Assembly: GCA_028023455.1 (NCBI GenBank)
Contig: JAQFVV010000282.1
Coordinates: 1,177,512 to 1,241,511, forward strand
Direction of reading: 5' to 3'
Length of the DNA stretch: 64,000 nt
Source of the DNA: Epiperipatus broadwayi
Lineage: Eukaryota; Onychophora; Udeonychophora; Euonychophora; Peripatidae
A model generated the notes under the pieces. That model saw only the letters and a program-made list of their open reading frames with translations. It had not been told where the DNA came from and did no database searches. Each line of letters opens with the position of its first letter. Within the stretch, counting starts at the first letter, position 1. This document shows, in pieces, positions 11,801 through 24,114 of the stretch. A program made the translations under genes and the position numbers.

Positions 11801-13167
11801 AATTCCAACTGATGTATAATATAATATATCATTTATTTTTATCATTAAGTCACTAAGATATTTGGTTTTGTTCATACTTTAGGAATTATAAAATTTTTTT
11901 AACGGTAACTTCTCCGTAAGAATGCCCCTATATAACTTTTCTTATATTTACTCTGAGAAAGTTTATATTTTCTTTATTTTTTTTTAAAAGAAATATACAG
12001 GTGCATAATTTCATCTTATTTATCATTATTATTATTTCCAGACAATTCTTGGTGAATAAAACATATTTTAACGTATGTAACTACATTACTTGTAAAGGCA
12101 GACAATATTGAGAAAGAGCGCGAAAATGTTTCTATTTGATTTTCCTTGGTTTCAAAATATTTCTTTCAATTATTATTTTATTTTTTTTCTATACCAAGAA
12201 AATATCAATAAATGACATAAAGTTAATAAATAATTATTTCTCACTTGGAAATCATTTATCTTCCTTAATTTAGACATAATAACACTTTTCATGATTCCCT
12301 TAGTTAATTCTGTCATTTTTAACTTTAGCGTGAGACAATAAATTTTTAAGTATAAAAGGTCTTTAAATAGGTAGATGGCAAAGAAAATCAGGATATCTTA
12401 TCAAAAAAATTTAGCCACACATTATATTATTAAAATTTTACTTTGATTACATTTATTTCTGCAAAATAAAATGAAAAAATTGAGTTACCAAATTTCAGCA
12501 CTGTTCCTTCCTTGAAAACTAAAAGCAGACTATATTTTTAAAAAAAAAATGATCTTGATTATGAAATTGGTTGTTTCGTTTTGTTGTTGTTTTTTTTTTT
12601 TTTTTTTTACTTTAGCGACCTCTTCCAGAAAAATAATCATTTGATTATAACATAAACAAAAGAAAGGAAAAACCTATTACAATCATATAGTTTTAGTATT
12701 ATTTACCTGGATTACAAAGTAATTTGACAATATAAAAAAAATAATAAATACATTAAATTAACAATCAGTGATGTATAATTCTTTAAACATTATATTTTTT
12801 ATTTTTTCTTTTTTTTTTTTTTTTTACAAAAAGAAATTACCAGAAGTTATTGTGCTTTATGATAAGACACTCATCCATTCTCCCCTCTACCCATCCAAAA
12901 TCAATTACTGTTTAGCTTTTATACCATATTAATTTGCTCTAATTATTAATATCTCAATTAAATTATTCATGTTCTCTCTTTAAAAAATGACATGGAGTTA
13001 TTAAATCTATTAGTTATTCACCCAAAACATGCCAAAGTGAGTGAATAGCATACTTTATTAATCAATTATTACTATGGTTATTTTATCTTTTTATTTATTT
13101 AAAGAATAGCATTGTTTTCCTGCAGAAATAATGCCAAGTAAACCAAGTGTCAATAACACTAGGTTAC
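8890..13167. other. AT-rich stretch without a recognisable gene
   Basis: This part contains many poly-T runs (near 9281, 9457, 9951, 12590 and 12811) and no frame with protein-like composition. A slightly less AT-rich patch at about 10350-10740 has no recognisable motif or inverted termini. It may be an old element that I could not identify. Confidence 0.4.
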
Positions 13168-13193
13168 AATATATATATATATATATATATATA

Positions 13194-13245
<52 letters not shown>
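13168..13245 (+). repeat. (TA)n microsatellite
   Basis: An almost pure TA dinucleotide tract of about 78 bp, interrupted once by a tctc step near 13194. Confidence 0.95.
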
Positions 13246-13247
<2 letters not shown>

Positions 13248-13654
13248 ATAGTCTCTTAGTTTTCTATAGAAAAATCACAATCAAGTAATATTCCTAGTAG
13301 AAATTTGAAAATAATCTCTTTTCTCCCACATTCAATATTAATTAATTGAGGAATTACATTTTCGACAAAAGTTTATAAAAAGATTGATTGATAGCGTCTG
13401 AAATAATTTAATAATAGTCATTTCTGTCTGTGTGAAAGATTAAAAAAGGAATCAAATATTTAATGTTAACTGTCTAGAAAATTTTAAACTTTATTCAAAC
13501 TTTTCAAATACAAGCAACTTAAAAATAACACCCAAATAAACAATATAGGTTAGTAAATTAGTAGATTACACAACGTTGCAAGTAGTAGTAGTATTCTCAG
13601 CTCTTCTGCAGGTCTTGTTCACCTACCCAGTGACAATATTAGCATAGGAGTTGA

Positions 13655-13717
13655 TCTTACACTTTCAGATTCTTGAATGTCAAAATTTAAGGCAATTAGT
13701 TCTAATCAACTGAGCTA
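13655..13717 (-). repeat. Old tRNA-like SINE fragment
   Basis: On the minus strand the sequence TTAGCTCAGTTGATTAGA matches a pol III A-box region of a tRNA, and TTCAAGAATCT about 30 bases later resembles a worn B-box. Acceptor-stem pairing is absent, so this is not a functional tRNA. Similar worn tRNA-like heads occur at 38282-38445, 55143-55212 and 63780-63945. Confidence 0.4.
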
Positions 13718-14220
13718 ATGAATAAATTGTTTATTTATTTATTTTAATTTTAGTGATTTATATATTGTAACAGTCAAATCTGTACATTTGCGCAACAAAA
13801 TCCAGAGTTTTAGTAAATCATTCCAAGGCTGACCAGCATAGAGTGGTATGAACCACATTGTCTGATATAGCCCCAGTTCCTTTACTAACGCTCAAAGATT
13901 TACCACCTTGTGGATGACACATACGAGGTCACAGCAGCATTTTCCTTCATCATGTGCCGGCAGTAGAACATCGGTAAAGCATAAGCCTATGGGAAATTGA
14001 CATTTTAACTAGTATAGCTATATAGATGATGTATGTGGTGGAACATAATTATCAAATATGGATTGTGATTCTTAACTAATGATTAACTAATCAATAATGA
14101 CCTACCAATGAGCAACACTGAGACATGAAATAAAAGTTAAATTTAAAATTAATTTAATGAAAACCAAATCATAAAATTAATAAATGAAAATAATGATTCT
14201 AATGTGGCTATATAGATTGT

Positions 14221-14578
14221 CTCACTCGCAGGTGATTAAGTTAGGGATACAATTTAACATTTGAGTTTTGGGTTCACACACAAGTGATGATTGAGGATAT
14301 AATCATTTATGGTTTTCTTAGTTACATGTAGCTTTAATTTACATATACATATGTGACAATTTAAATCACTTGCAGGTGACATTAATTATTCTGGTTACAA
14401 ATTAGTTACATTATTATATTTATCATATATACGTATATCACTCATAGGTGATGATTTTAATATGAGCATTTACTGTTTTTATATAGTGATTCCAATCACA
14501 CACAGGTGATTGTAGTTTGGGTTACAAATAATTTAATTTACTTTGCTATATATATCTCTATCACTCGCAGGTGATGAA
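14221..14578 (+). repeat. Six-copy array of palindromic ATCAC..CAGGTGAT motifs
   Basis: Six related motifs of the form ATCACNCRCAGGTGAT lie at about 14221, 14275, 14365, 14437, 14495 and 14560, spaced 54-90 bp apart. Each is a short inverted repeat (ATCAC with GTGAT) and most contain CAGGTG. Blocks beginning ggttacaaat also repeat between the last copies (about 14393 and 14519), so the array may be a decayed tandem repeat of about 125 bp holding two motifs per unit. A protein-binding cluster is possible but unproven. Confidence 0.6.
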
Positions 14579-17303
14579 GAAATTATACATTTAAAATTAC
14601 AGTTTCATGAGCTTTAATATTACTTTATAGATCGAGGTTAATTTTCTCATGACTATCTATGCCTAGTTTATGCTATATAACAGGATCTAGATCTGCTTTA
14701 GAGCCAGCAGAGGTCATTATAAACATTTATAAAGAATATGACATTTTATTAAGTGCGAATACTTAATATTCTCTATATAGCTTATACGCCTATGAAATTA
14801 GATTTGAATTCAAATCAAAGCTGAAAATTACAATTATTATGATGGGATGAACTGATGATTGGCAGTCAGACTTCAGATACCAAGGTGTATAGAAAACATA
14901 AGATCTGAGTCCCTGCATTTCAAATATGCCTTTTCAGGGGATTTGTACAAGTACTGGTTCTTTTCTCACCGTACTCATTGCTGTGGAAATAAGAGACCTT
15001 TTAGTCCAGTGATCGAACAACTAATTAAACTATGGGAGTCTCATGTTCCATTTCTGAGGATTCAGAATGGGGTGGGAGCAGCCAACCACCATTTGTAGGA
15101 GATAGTTGTCCGAACTAAGAGAGTAATGGTGTAGCCCTTACACATACACCCATTAAAGAAATATACACAGCAACGAATATATATGCCATAGCGTTTCTTA
15201 AAGACACATTTGCACCGCTGACTACATTATTATGTAATAGAAATTATGACTCTAAACAATAGTTTCCTTCATGAAACTACCGTATATCAGTTTATTACAT
15301 AGCATCTATAATTATGCTATTATGGAAAGCTTATGAATCTAATTTATAAAGCTATCTATATAGGCATTTATAATTCTAGGGAGGAGTACAGCATATTATG
15401 GAGAATTACGATCTAAAGTTATAGCTTTATGCTGTATTTCATCATTCCAGCTAAATATTAGTTAAATATCTCTAAAGCAAATCTATCTTAAAGTAGCTGT
15501 AAGCTTTTAATTGTCTCTTAAATAAGACATTTTGTCCCTTTCAAAATGAAGTTTCTTTTGTGCGTTAATAGACGCGATATTACATATATGTGCGAAAAGA
15601 TGTAATCACTCCTCACTAAGCATTTAACTAAGAATAAAACCCCGTTTTGAACAAATATAGCATAAACGAATACGTAATTGAAAAATAATAAAGTTTGGCA
15701 TATATTGTACGTTTAAAAAGGAGATTTCACATAAGTGAAATCTGAAGTTTGACTTTGTTTTAGCCTAGTTTAAAAAGGAAATTTCCTGGAAACGCAATTA
15801 GTTTACATCTGATTGACCCAGTTCAATACAAATTTAAGTTGTGTACGAGACTTAATAAAGGCAAATACTATCATTACGTTAAAATATGTAAAAGCAAATA
15901 TCATTAAGTTAAAATATATATAATAACTTAGAAACTTAATTATCATTTTAGAATAAAGCATTTAGAATTATACGTAACAAAATTTATGATAAATAATTTA
16001 AAATCAATCAATTTAAGCAAGTTAAAACTAAATAACTTTTAATAACTCAGGATAAGGTAAATACGTTGAAACTAAATCAGAGATAAATCAGCAAACCAAC
16101 AAACAACTCAGTAAATAAATTGAGTAAATAAATCAATAATTAAATAAATCAATTATTAACTCAGTATGTAAATCAGGCAAGATTTTAAGATTAAAATAAA
16201 GAAAACAAAATTACATTTAAGAGGTGAGTTTAAAGTACATTATTATTATGGCCATAGATTTTAGATTGAGTTAGCTTTAGGAATTAAAGCATTTTAGTTG
16301 AAGAATTAGTTTTAAGTGGGGAGGTTATTACCGCGCTCTCTTCTTTCTACTGGCAAGTTGTTCCATGTCAAAGGGCTGTCAACTGGCATCTGCCTACATC
16401 TTATGGCTTTCATCCTACTGCTCTATGCATGGTAAATCTTCTGGGATCAAGAAGGCAAGAAATTGCCTTCTACTCAGACTTAATCATCAGCAATTTTAAA
16501 ACATAAGTTGTCAACGAATTGACCTAAAACAATGTTCGAATGAGTTAAACATGGCTGCAGAGGCTTATATTATCAGCTTACCCCCTCTCCCCTGTCATAG
16601 TAAGATTTTAGATCTGTTTTGCTAATTTTCTCGCTGTATTCCAAGAATCGTGGAATCTCATTGTGTTTTATTTCTTACAGCTCGATTTACATCTGGTCAC
16701 CCAGGATAATTTATTCATATCTTATTCTACAATCTATTGTTACTTTTAATTTTGTAATTAGGTCAAAATACAGTGAGAAAGATTGTTTTATGAGATCATC
16801 TTTTTTTAGAAAACAAATCTACAGATGGAAAACATCTGGTTATATATGTAACTCGATCAATTAATTTAGCGATATATGCAGAATTATATCATATTTTCAA
16901 ATATTACTTTTAGAATAATTATTCTCAATAAAGAAATTTATAATGTTCTAAATCTGTTAACATTATTCTTTCCTGCATATATGTAGTCTCTTGTTACACA
17001 AACAATGCAATTTTCATTTATTTACTACTAGAAATATATGTGTGCATATATATGGGTTTTTACATATACACATACAATTTTCCTACTGTAGGCTAAGATA
17101 TACGCACACATACATGACTAATACCTTTAGGTTTAAATTTAGCCTGATTTTAATACAATATAACACGATATACGAGGATTTGGTTATAGTTACATAGATA
17201 GAAATACTACTATAGTATATAGTAGGTGAAACAGTAGCATTGATAGATCTAACTGTTTCAATATAAATAGCCATAATACAAATATTTTTTAAACTTTAAT
17301 AAT
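14579..17303. other. Stretch without a recognisable gene
   Basis: No protein similarity is recognisable. A 79-codon frame at 14859-15098 has mixed composition but no known motif, and I do not support it as a gene. The part around 16320-16500 is less AT-rich and includes gaaggcaagaaattgccttc, a short inverted repeat. It could be a remnant of an unidentified element. Confidence 0.4.
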
Positions 17304-17824
17304 ATTCACTTATATATATATATAGCATGCAAATAAATTTGTAAAAAAAAATTTGTCAAATTTATTAAAATATAATCTATTAAGATGATATTATTTTTAT
17401 CAATGAATGATATTTCCACCACTAGGACAACATACTTATAACTTGGTACTTGGGTACTAAACGTGCAACGAAGAGAAGATAGAATGCCTTTCATTTGTGT
17501 AATATTGTGATTTTAGAAAAAAAAAGGTTTTTGCAACTGACAAATATAAATCAAGCCAAATAAGTCCAATTAAAGCAGATTTTGAAAAAGAAAATCACGT
17601 TTTTTAATCTACATTACAGGGTTTATTTTCTTTCAATCACAATTTTACTTATGTGAAATGGCCTCCTATCTTCTCTTCGTTGTATGTTTAGTTCACAAGT
17701 CGAACTATAAGAAATCCAAGTAGATTGGGGGGGGGGGGTTCACCTGACAAATATAAATCAATCTATATAACTTATCACAAGGTTTATTTTCTTTCAATCG
17801 CAATATTCCACATGTGAAAAGGCC
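17304..17824 (+). repeat. Family E segment, copy E1 (left flank of LTR element)
   Basis: This 521-bp segment is nearly identical to 22639-23156, differing at a handful of bases and in a G-run length. It contains phrases shared with other family E copies: an acgtgcaacgaagagaagat block near 17460, a ggcctcctatcttctcttcg block near 17660, and gtgaaaaggcc at the end. It stops abruptly at 17824, where the truncated LTR begins, whereas copy E2 continues past the same point. The start coincides with the point where E2 abuts the other LTR. Confidence 0.8.
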
Positions 17825-19907
17825 GCACTACCAAGGGCGCCATCTAGGCATTTGAGCCTAGAAAAATTTATAAAGTAGGCAGATACTCGCTGTTAGGATT
17901 CCACTTTATTTACATATTTAGATCGTTAGCCCATTGTCACTAGCTCAGTGGAGACGCAGAGATAAAAATCTATAAATTTAGATATAAATATAAAAAAATA
18001 ATAAAAGCCACTGCCAGAAATTAACACAGAAAAATATTTATTTACGCACATATAAAATCATTCTAAACCCGGAGAATAAGTTTAACATTTAGATTTTTAT
18101 ATTAACTTTTAATTTTACATTTAAAATAGCTTGCTATAATGTTTAATATTTTATTTAGAGGGTCGGGTATGAATAGGCTACATAGATCTGCATTTGAAAA
18201 GACAATATTCTTCCCTTATTTAACCCTAGGCTAAAAATTCAAAGTCAAACTGACGCCAACCATCCGATACACTTATGTATTCAATGTAGCATGAAAATAC
18301 AACGGCACTAAATAGACTATACTGTCAGGAATGCACATCTGAACAGTATAGTGAGAAGACATTGTTGCTCTCCACCACCAGGAATGCTACTTCTGATGGC
18401 GAGTAGAACAATAAACATAAAACTCCATAGGAATGGATTGCGTCTTGCGTCTTACTATCCAATTCCATAGGCAACAGAGGGTGTGCGGCGTATATATGTA
18501 ATCCTGCACATGGCGGATCTCCTGCTACATTTACTACCTACATAAATATATCGAAACCATTGAGCCAATTCAACCATGAAACAAATAACCTAAGATTACC
18601 CTCTCTTAATATAACCTTACAAAACTATATAGCCGTTCACGCCCGACTTAAATTTATCATTTAGATATGTTCACACAGATAACTTTTATGCAATTTGTTT
18701 TAAAATGTTGGGTATAGATCGATTACATAGATTCCACGGTCAAAAACATTTCAAAATAAGCATAAACGATCAAAATACAAAATTATTGATACCGACAATC
18801 GCAGAGGGAAACTTATAAGTAACCCAATAGTATTCACCATAAGATACTTGCGTTGTCACCAATAACTTAAAAGACATCCGAATAAATACATTTTAGATAC
18901 TCACCATAAGGTATCATTATTTATCGAATGTCTATATATTTTGATCAAATATGAAAACCAAAATATAATTAACCGCAAACGAATCCATGCAAGCGTCTAT
19001 AAACAACTTAAATTTCATACATTTAAAATTTAAACAATAAATAATTTATACAATTAAAATAAATGGAAATGATTTTTTTATCAATAACAAACATATAAAA
19101 TTAAACATCAATTGATTTTAAACTTAAAGGTCAAATAGAAACTCCATTTTAACATTTAAATTGCTTTCACGAAAGTTCTTAATTATTTAAAAAAAATTTT
19201 AAGTTCATTGTCGATAGCTTACAGTAGCAGAGTCCAGGTTCTTGTTTTATATTCCCGTGACTTCTCGTTTAGAAGATAATGTTCTGGAGGTGGCATTAGC
19301 TGGTTCCTTTCGGTATCTCAATCAGTTCATTTTTAAAAATAGAGAGAGAGTGAGGTATGTGCGTCCTACCCCATCTCTCACAACAAACAGCTGGAACTGC
19401 CCAATACTCAATATTTCTCCTTTTTATATTATCCACACGGATTCAAACAACAAAACGTCACCAATCCATCACTTTCGTTAGGGTCCGAGCCAAGGCTTGG
19501 TGCTTCCATTGGTCCAGCTAATTTCTCTTATCTAATTTCCATCTGACCCTTTAATTACATAAGAGCCTTGAGGGCTAGCTTGTTTTTCAAATAATAAACA
19601 ATCATTTCCATTTATAGATTACAGGAATTAATTAATACCTGTTTTTATTTTAACTTATATTAAATATTTTAATATTTAACTCTTGTATTTTTTTATCAAA
19701 AAAAAAAAAATACGTTCAAATACCTTTTTTTATTTGTATATATAAAAAAAATATTTTTAAAGTTTAGCATCTGTGCGAATATATATATTTAACAACATTT
19801 TAATTTTAGCGTCTAGTTTTTTTATAGATTTTTAATACATTTATTTTTATTTGCGAACTTTGTTTTTCTTTTAAATTAATGTAACGACATATCTATATAT
19901 CGTTACA
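17825..19907 (-). mobile_element. 3' LTR (minus strand) of LTR retrotransposon, end-truncated
   Basis: This 2083-bp segment is a near-identical copy of 20507-22638 at a constant offset of 2733-2734 bp. Read on the minus strand it starts TGTAACGATATATAG at 19907, a typical LTR start. About 50 bp are missing from the outer end that the other LTR retains (20507-20557). The few differences from its partner point to recent insertion. A 79-codon plus-strand frame at 19242-19481 is antisense to the element and shows no recognisable motif. Confidence 0.82.
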
Positions 19908-20506
19908 TATCAGTAAACTTCCTCAAAAAACAAAAACATTAAAAAAAAAAAAAAAACTTTACTTAGTGTTAGTAATTAATTACGTTACACAAATTGATTA
20001 CAGTATATATGAAAATTTTAAAAGGACAAAACTTTTTTTTTAAAAGACAAAACAGTAATTACATACAAATATAATGATAAAAAAATGTTGACTGTTGATT
20101 CCTTATTACCAACCAAATTTTTGTCCCCTCCCTTCCAAGTTTCATTTCTCCTATCTTTTACCATTTCTTAGGCAAGTTGAACTATTAGATTTTAGTTTAA
20201 CAAGACTTTTTAAAAAAAGTCTATGATTTAGATTTATTATTACGTTTTATTTATTACTTTTTATTCCTCGAATTTATCTCTACATATGCGCAATTTTTTC
20301 TTACTGGCAGCACTTTTTAAACAAAACTTCAACTGTAACTCCACGTCAATACAACAAATATATTTATACTAATTTGAGAAAAAATATTGCGGGCATGATT
20401 TATTTTCAAAAATACTAGTGGTTTATTAAAGATAGAAAATTTCATCATCATCAATTCCCCTTCTCAGGGTCAATCTCTGAGGTAAGGCCCCATGTTGGGC
20501 GCCAAC
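19908..20506 (-). mobile_element. Internal region of LTR retrotransposon, non-coding
   Basis: The roughly 600 bp between the LTRs contain no gag or pol frame. On the minus strand the primer-binding site follows the 5' LTR, and a weak purine patch (TTTTGAGGAAG, near 19920-19930) precedes the 3' LTR. Very long LTRs with a short non-coding interior fit a non-autonomous LARD-like element that needs enzymes from elsewhere, or an internal deletion derivative. The family is not resolved. The terminal TGTAACG and the primer type are common in Ty3/Gypsy-like elements. Confidence 0.75.
20487..20504 (-). promoter_or_regulatory. Primer-binding site for tRNA-Lys
   Basis: The plus strand reads GCCCCATGTTGGGCGCCA. 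This matches the 3' end of the animal tRNA-Lys that primes many retroelements (GCCCCACGTTGGGCGCCA) at 17 of 18 positions and ends in CCA. It lies two bases inside the LTR end at 20507, exactly where a minus-strand primer-binding site should be. The tRNA sequence is recalled from established knowledge. Confidence 0.85.
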
Positions 20507-22638
20507 TATAACGATCCAAACGAAGTGGGAGATCGAATCTAATTGCAAAAACAATATCTGCTCTACAAGGCGCCATCTAGGCATTTGAGCCTAGAAAAAT
20601 TTATAAAGTAGGCAGATACGTGCTGTTAGGATTCCACTTTATTTACATATTTAGATCGTTAGCCCATTGTCACTAGCTCAGTGGAGACGCAGAGATAAAA
20701 ATCTATAAATTTAGATATAAATATAAAAAAATAATAAAAGCCACTGCCAGAAATTAACACAGAAAAATATTTATTTACGCACATATAAAATCATTCTAAA
20801 CCGAGGAATAAGTTTAACATTTAGATTTTTATATTAACTTTTAATTTTACATTTAAAATAGCTTGCTATAATGTTTAATATTTTATTTAGAGGGTCGGGT
20901 ATGAATAGGCTACATAGATCTGCATTTGAAAAGACAATATTCTTCCCTTATTTAACCCTAGGCTAAAAATTCAAAGTCAAACTGACGCCAACCATCCGAT
21001 ACACTTATGTATTCAATGTAGCATGAAAATACAACGGCACTAAATAGACTATACTGTCAGGAATGCACATCTGAACAGTATAGTGAGAAGACATTGTTGC
21101 TCTCCACCCCCAGGAATGCTACTTCTGATGGCGGGTAGAACAATAAACATAAAACTCCATAGGAATGGATTGCGTCTTGCGTCTTACTATCCAATTCCAT
21201 AGGCAACAGAGGGTGTGCGGCGTATATATGTAATCCTGCACGTGGCGGATCTCCTGCTACATTTACTACCTACATAAATATATCGAAACCATTGAGCCAA
21301 TTCAACCACGAAACAAATAACCTAAGATTACCCTCCCTTAATATAACCTTACAAAACTATATAGCCGTTCACGCCCGACTTAAATTTATCATTTAGATAT
21401 GTTCGCACAGATAACTTTTATACAATTTGTTTTAAAATGTTGGGTATAGATCGATTACATAGATTCCACGGTCAAAAACATTTCAAAATAAGCATAAACG
21501 ATCAAAATACAAAATTATTGATACCGACAATCGCAGAGGGAAACTTATAAGTAACCCAATAGTATTCACCATAAGATACTTGCGTTGTCACCAATAACTT
21601 AAAAGACATCCGAATAAATACATTTTAGATACTCACCGTAAGGTATCATTATTTATCGAATGTCTATATATTTTGATCAAATATGAAAACCAAAATATAA
21701 TTAACCGCAAACGAATCCATGCAAGCGTCTATAAACAACTTAAATTTCATACATTTAAAATTTAAACAATAAATAATTTATACAATTAAAATAAATGGAA
21801 ATGATTTTTTTATCAATAACAAACATATAAAATTAAACATCAATTGATTTTAAACTTAAAGGTCAAATAGAAATTCCATTTTAACATTTAAATTGCTTTC
21901 ACGAAAGTTCTTAATTATTTAAAAAAAAATTTTTAAGTTCATTGTCGATAGCTTACAGTAGCAGAGTCCAGGTTCTTGTTTTATATTCCCGTGACTTCTC
22001 GTTTAGAAGATAATGTTCTGGAGGTGGCATTAGCTGGTTCCTTTCGGTATCTCAATCAGTTCATTTTTAAAAATAGAGAGAGAGTGAGGTATGTGCGTCC
22101 TACCCCATCTCTCACAACAAACAGCTGGAACTGCCCAATACTCAATATTTCTCCTTTTTATATTATCCACACGGATTCAAACAACAAAACGTCACCAATC
22201 CATCACTTTCGTTAGGGTCCGAGCCAAGGCTTGGTGCTTCCATTGGTCCAGCTAATTTCTCTTATCTAATTTCCATCTGACCCTTTAATTACATAAGAGC
22301 CTTGAGGGCTAGCTTGTTTTTCAAATAATAAACAATCATTTCCATTTATAGATTACAGGAATTAATTAATACCTGTTTTTATTTTAACTTATATTAAATA
22401 TTTTAATATTTAACTCTTGTATTTTTTTATCAAAAAAAAATACGTTCAAATACCTTTTTTTATTTATATATATAAAAAAAATATTTTTAAAGTTTAGCAT
22501 CTGTGCGAATATATATATTTAACAACATTTTAATTTTAGCGTCTAGTTTTTTTTATAGATTTTTAATACATTTATTTTTATTTGCGAACTTTGTTTTTCT
22601 TTTAAATTAATGTAACGACATATCTATATATCGTTACA
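20507..22638 (-). mobile_element. 5' LTR (minus strand) of LTR retrotransposon
   Basis: This 2132-bp LTR reads TGTAACGAT at its 5' end and ATCGTTATA at its 3' end on the minus strand, giving near-perfect 9-bp terminal inverted repeats. It lies next to the tRNA-Lys primer-binding site. It is the complete partner of the truncated LTR at 17825-19907. The frame at 21976-22215 is the duplicate of the one in the other LTR and only reflects LTR identity. Confidence 0.85.
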
Positions 22639-23156
22639 ATTCACTTATATATATATAGCATGCAAATAAATTTGTAAAAAAAAATTTGTCAAATTTATTA
22701 AAATATAATCTATTAAGATAATATTATTTTTATCAATGAATGATATTTCCACCACTAGGACAACATACTTATAACTTGGTACTTGGGTACTAAACGTGCA
22801 ACGAAGAGAAGATAGAATGCCTTTCATTTGTGTAATATTGTGATTTTAGAAAAAAAAAAGGTTTTTGCAACTGACAAATATAAATCAAGCCAAATAAGTC
22901 CAATCAAAGCAGATTTTGAAAAAGAAAATCACGTTTTTTAATCTACATTACAGGGTTTATTTTCTTTCAATCACAATTTTACATATGTGAAATGGCCTCC
23001 TATCTTCTCTTCGTTGTATGTTTAGTTCACAAGTCGAACTATAAGAAATCCAAGTAGATTGGGGGGGGGGTTCACCTGACAAATATAAATCAATCTATAT
23101 AACTTATCACAAGGTTTATTTTCTTTCAATCGCAATATTCCACATGTGAAAAGGCC
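22639..23156 (+). repeat. Family E segment, copy E2 (right flank of LTR element)
   Basis: Nearly identical to 17304-17824. It begins attcactta directly at the LTR end and continues beyond 23156 into tcctattttttcttcgttgcc, which is family E sequence lost from E1. The order E1, LTR, interior, LTR, E2 with both E copies in the same orientation is not explained by a simple insertion. Confidence 0.8.
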
Positions 23157-23919
23157 TCCTATTTTTTCTTCGTTGCCATTGAAAGAAAATAAACCGCGAA
23201 ATATATTAAAGCATTGTGTCCAAAACTACAGATAGTCTTCTATTACCGCATCTATACTCTTGAATTCTGTGAATAAAAAAACATTTTTTTTTGCTCTCAT
23301 TCAAAAGTTTCCTTGTTAAAATTTAAAATTAGTTCTTGTTGCTGTTGTTACTTAATTATTAATTCTGTGTTTAAAAATTTTTTGGTTGAAATTACTTTCG
23401 TTTTTAATTCTGCGTTTAAAAAGTTTGTTGTTGGAATTACTTGCCTTTTTTATTGTGAATTTGGTGTTTGTTAATTTCTCATCTTTATTTCAATTTGCTT
23501 CTAGAATTACTACGTTCCCATTGGATGTATTTCTTGGTTTATAGACTTTGCTTTTATCATAATTTATTTAAACTTGCCTATAGAATTAGTAAATTTATGT
23601 TTGATGTTCTAAGCTTATAGTCTTTGCTTGATTCTCTTTGTTTAAGGCTTATTACTTTTAAGAAGAAGGTTAAGAATTCAGCTGATATGTTTGTTTATGT
23701 GCTTTAATAGTCTTATTGAATTCTTTAAATTTTTAATTTCAATTGTATTTGGAGTAGATTTTAAATATGCATAAAAAATATGTGAAATATTAAACTAAAA
23801 TGCCTTTCATGCAATTCCCAAAAGTCTTCGAGTGAATAGTTTTACAAAACATCTTACAAAGTTCAGCAGTCTATGAGACTGGAAAAAAAAGTTTTTTTTA
23901 GTTGACATCTATAGTATCT
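23157..23919. other. AT-rich stretch, family E-related at its left edge
   Basis: The first tens of bases carry family E phrases (tcttcgttgcc and attgaaagaaaataaacc). The rest is T-rich with no recognisable gene. The block 24280-24420 contains tttgtcagttgcaagaac, which is the complement of a family E phrase (gcaactgacaaa), so the E element may be a foldback spanning to about 24.4 kb. Confidence 0.4.
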
Positions 23920-23929
23920 ATTTTTAAAC

Positions 23930-24114
23930 AAGGCAAAATTATCCATACAGTAGTGCCACCCTGTGCCAACCAGAGTAATCAATGGATGCCAGAAGGCTTG
24001 TGCATAAAATCCCTATCTAGTGCCTACTCATCCAATATCCCAGACTAGTTTCTGGCTTGTGGCCTTCGTCAGTGAGGAGTCTTGGCTCTGAGAGCACTGC
24101 GCCTAGATCTTAGG
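23930..24114. mobile_element. Family B hammerhead-bearing element, copy B1
   Basis: This 185-bp copy is flanked by a 10-nt duplication, atttttaaac, at 23920-23929 and 24115-24124. It carries the family B block tccatacagtagtgccacc, then atggatgccagaaggcttg, then the ribozyme segment. It corresponds to one arm only of the palindromic members. No protein is encoded. Confidence 0.75.
24032..24088 (-). ncRNA. Hammerhead ribozyme motif, family B (B1)
   Basis: On the minus strand CCAAGACTCCTCA precedes CTGACGA (24066-24072). Stem II follows as AGGC-CACAA-GCCA, then GAAAC (TTTC at 24049-24052 on the plus strand), TA, GTC, and then TGGGATATTGG, which pairs back with the first part of stem I. Both core boxes are intact and stem III is minimal (A-U, C-G). 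The closing position of stem II is A.A in most family B copies, which is unusual for active hammerheads, so cleavage is uncertain. Confidence 0.55.

Noticed and set aside
14221-14578. CRISPR array
   Set aside because: The repeats are short, degenerate and unevenly spaced, spacers resemble each other, and the DNA is eukaryotic.
14859-15098. 79-residue frame as a host gene exon
   Set aside because: No recognisable domain, no splice-site context that can be judged and no similar frame nearby.
19242-22215. Identical 79-residue proteins at 19242-19481 and 21976-22215
   Set aside because: They lie at the same position in the two LTRs and on the antisense strand. Identity reflects LTR identity, and no motif is recognisable.
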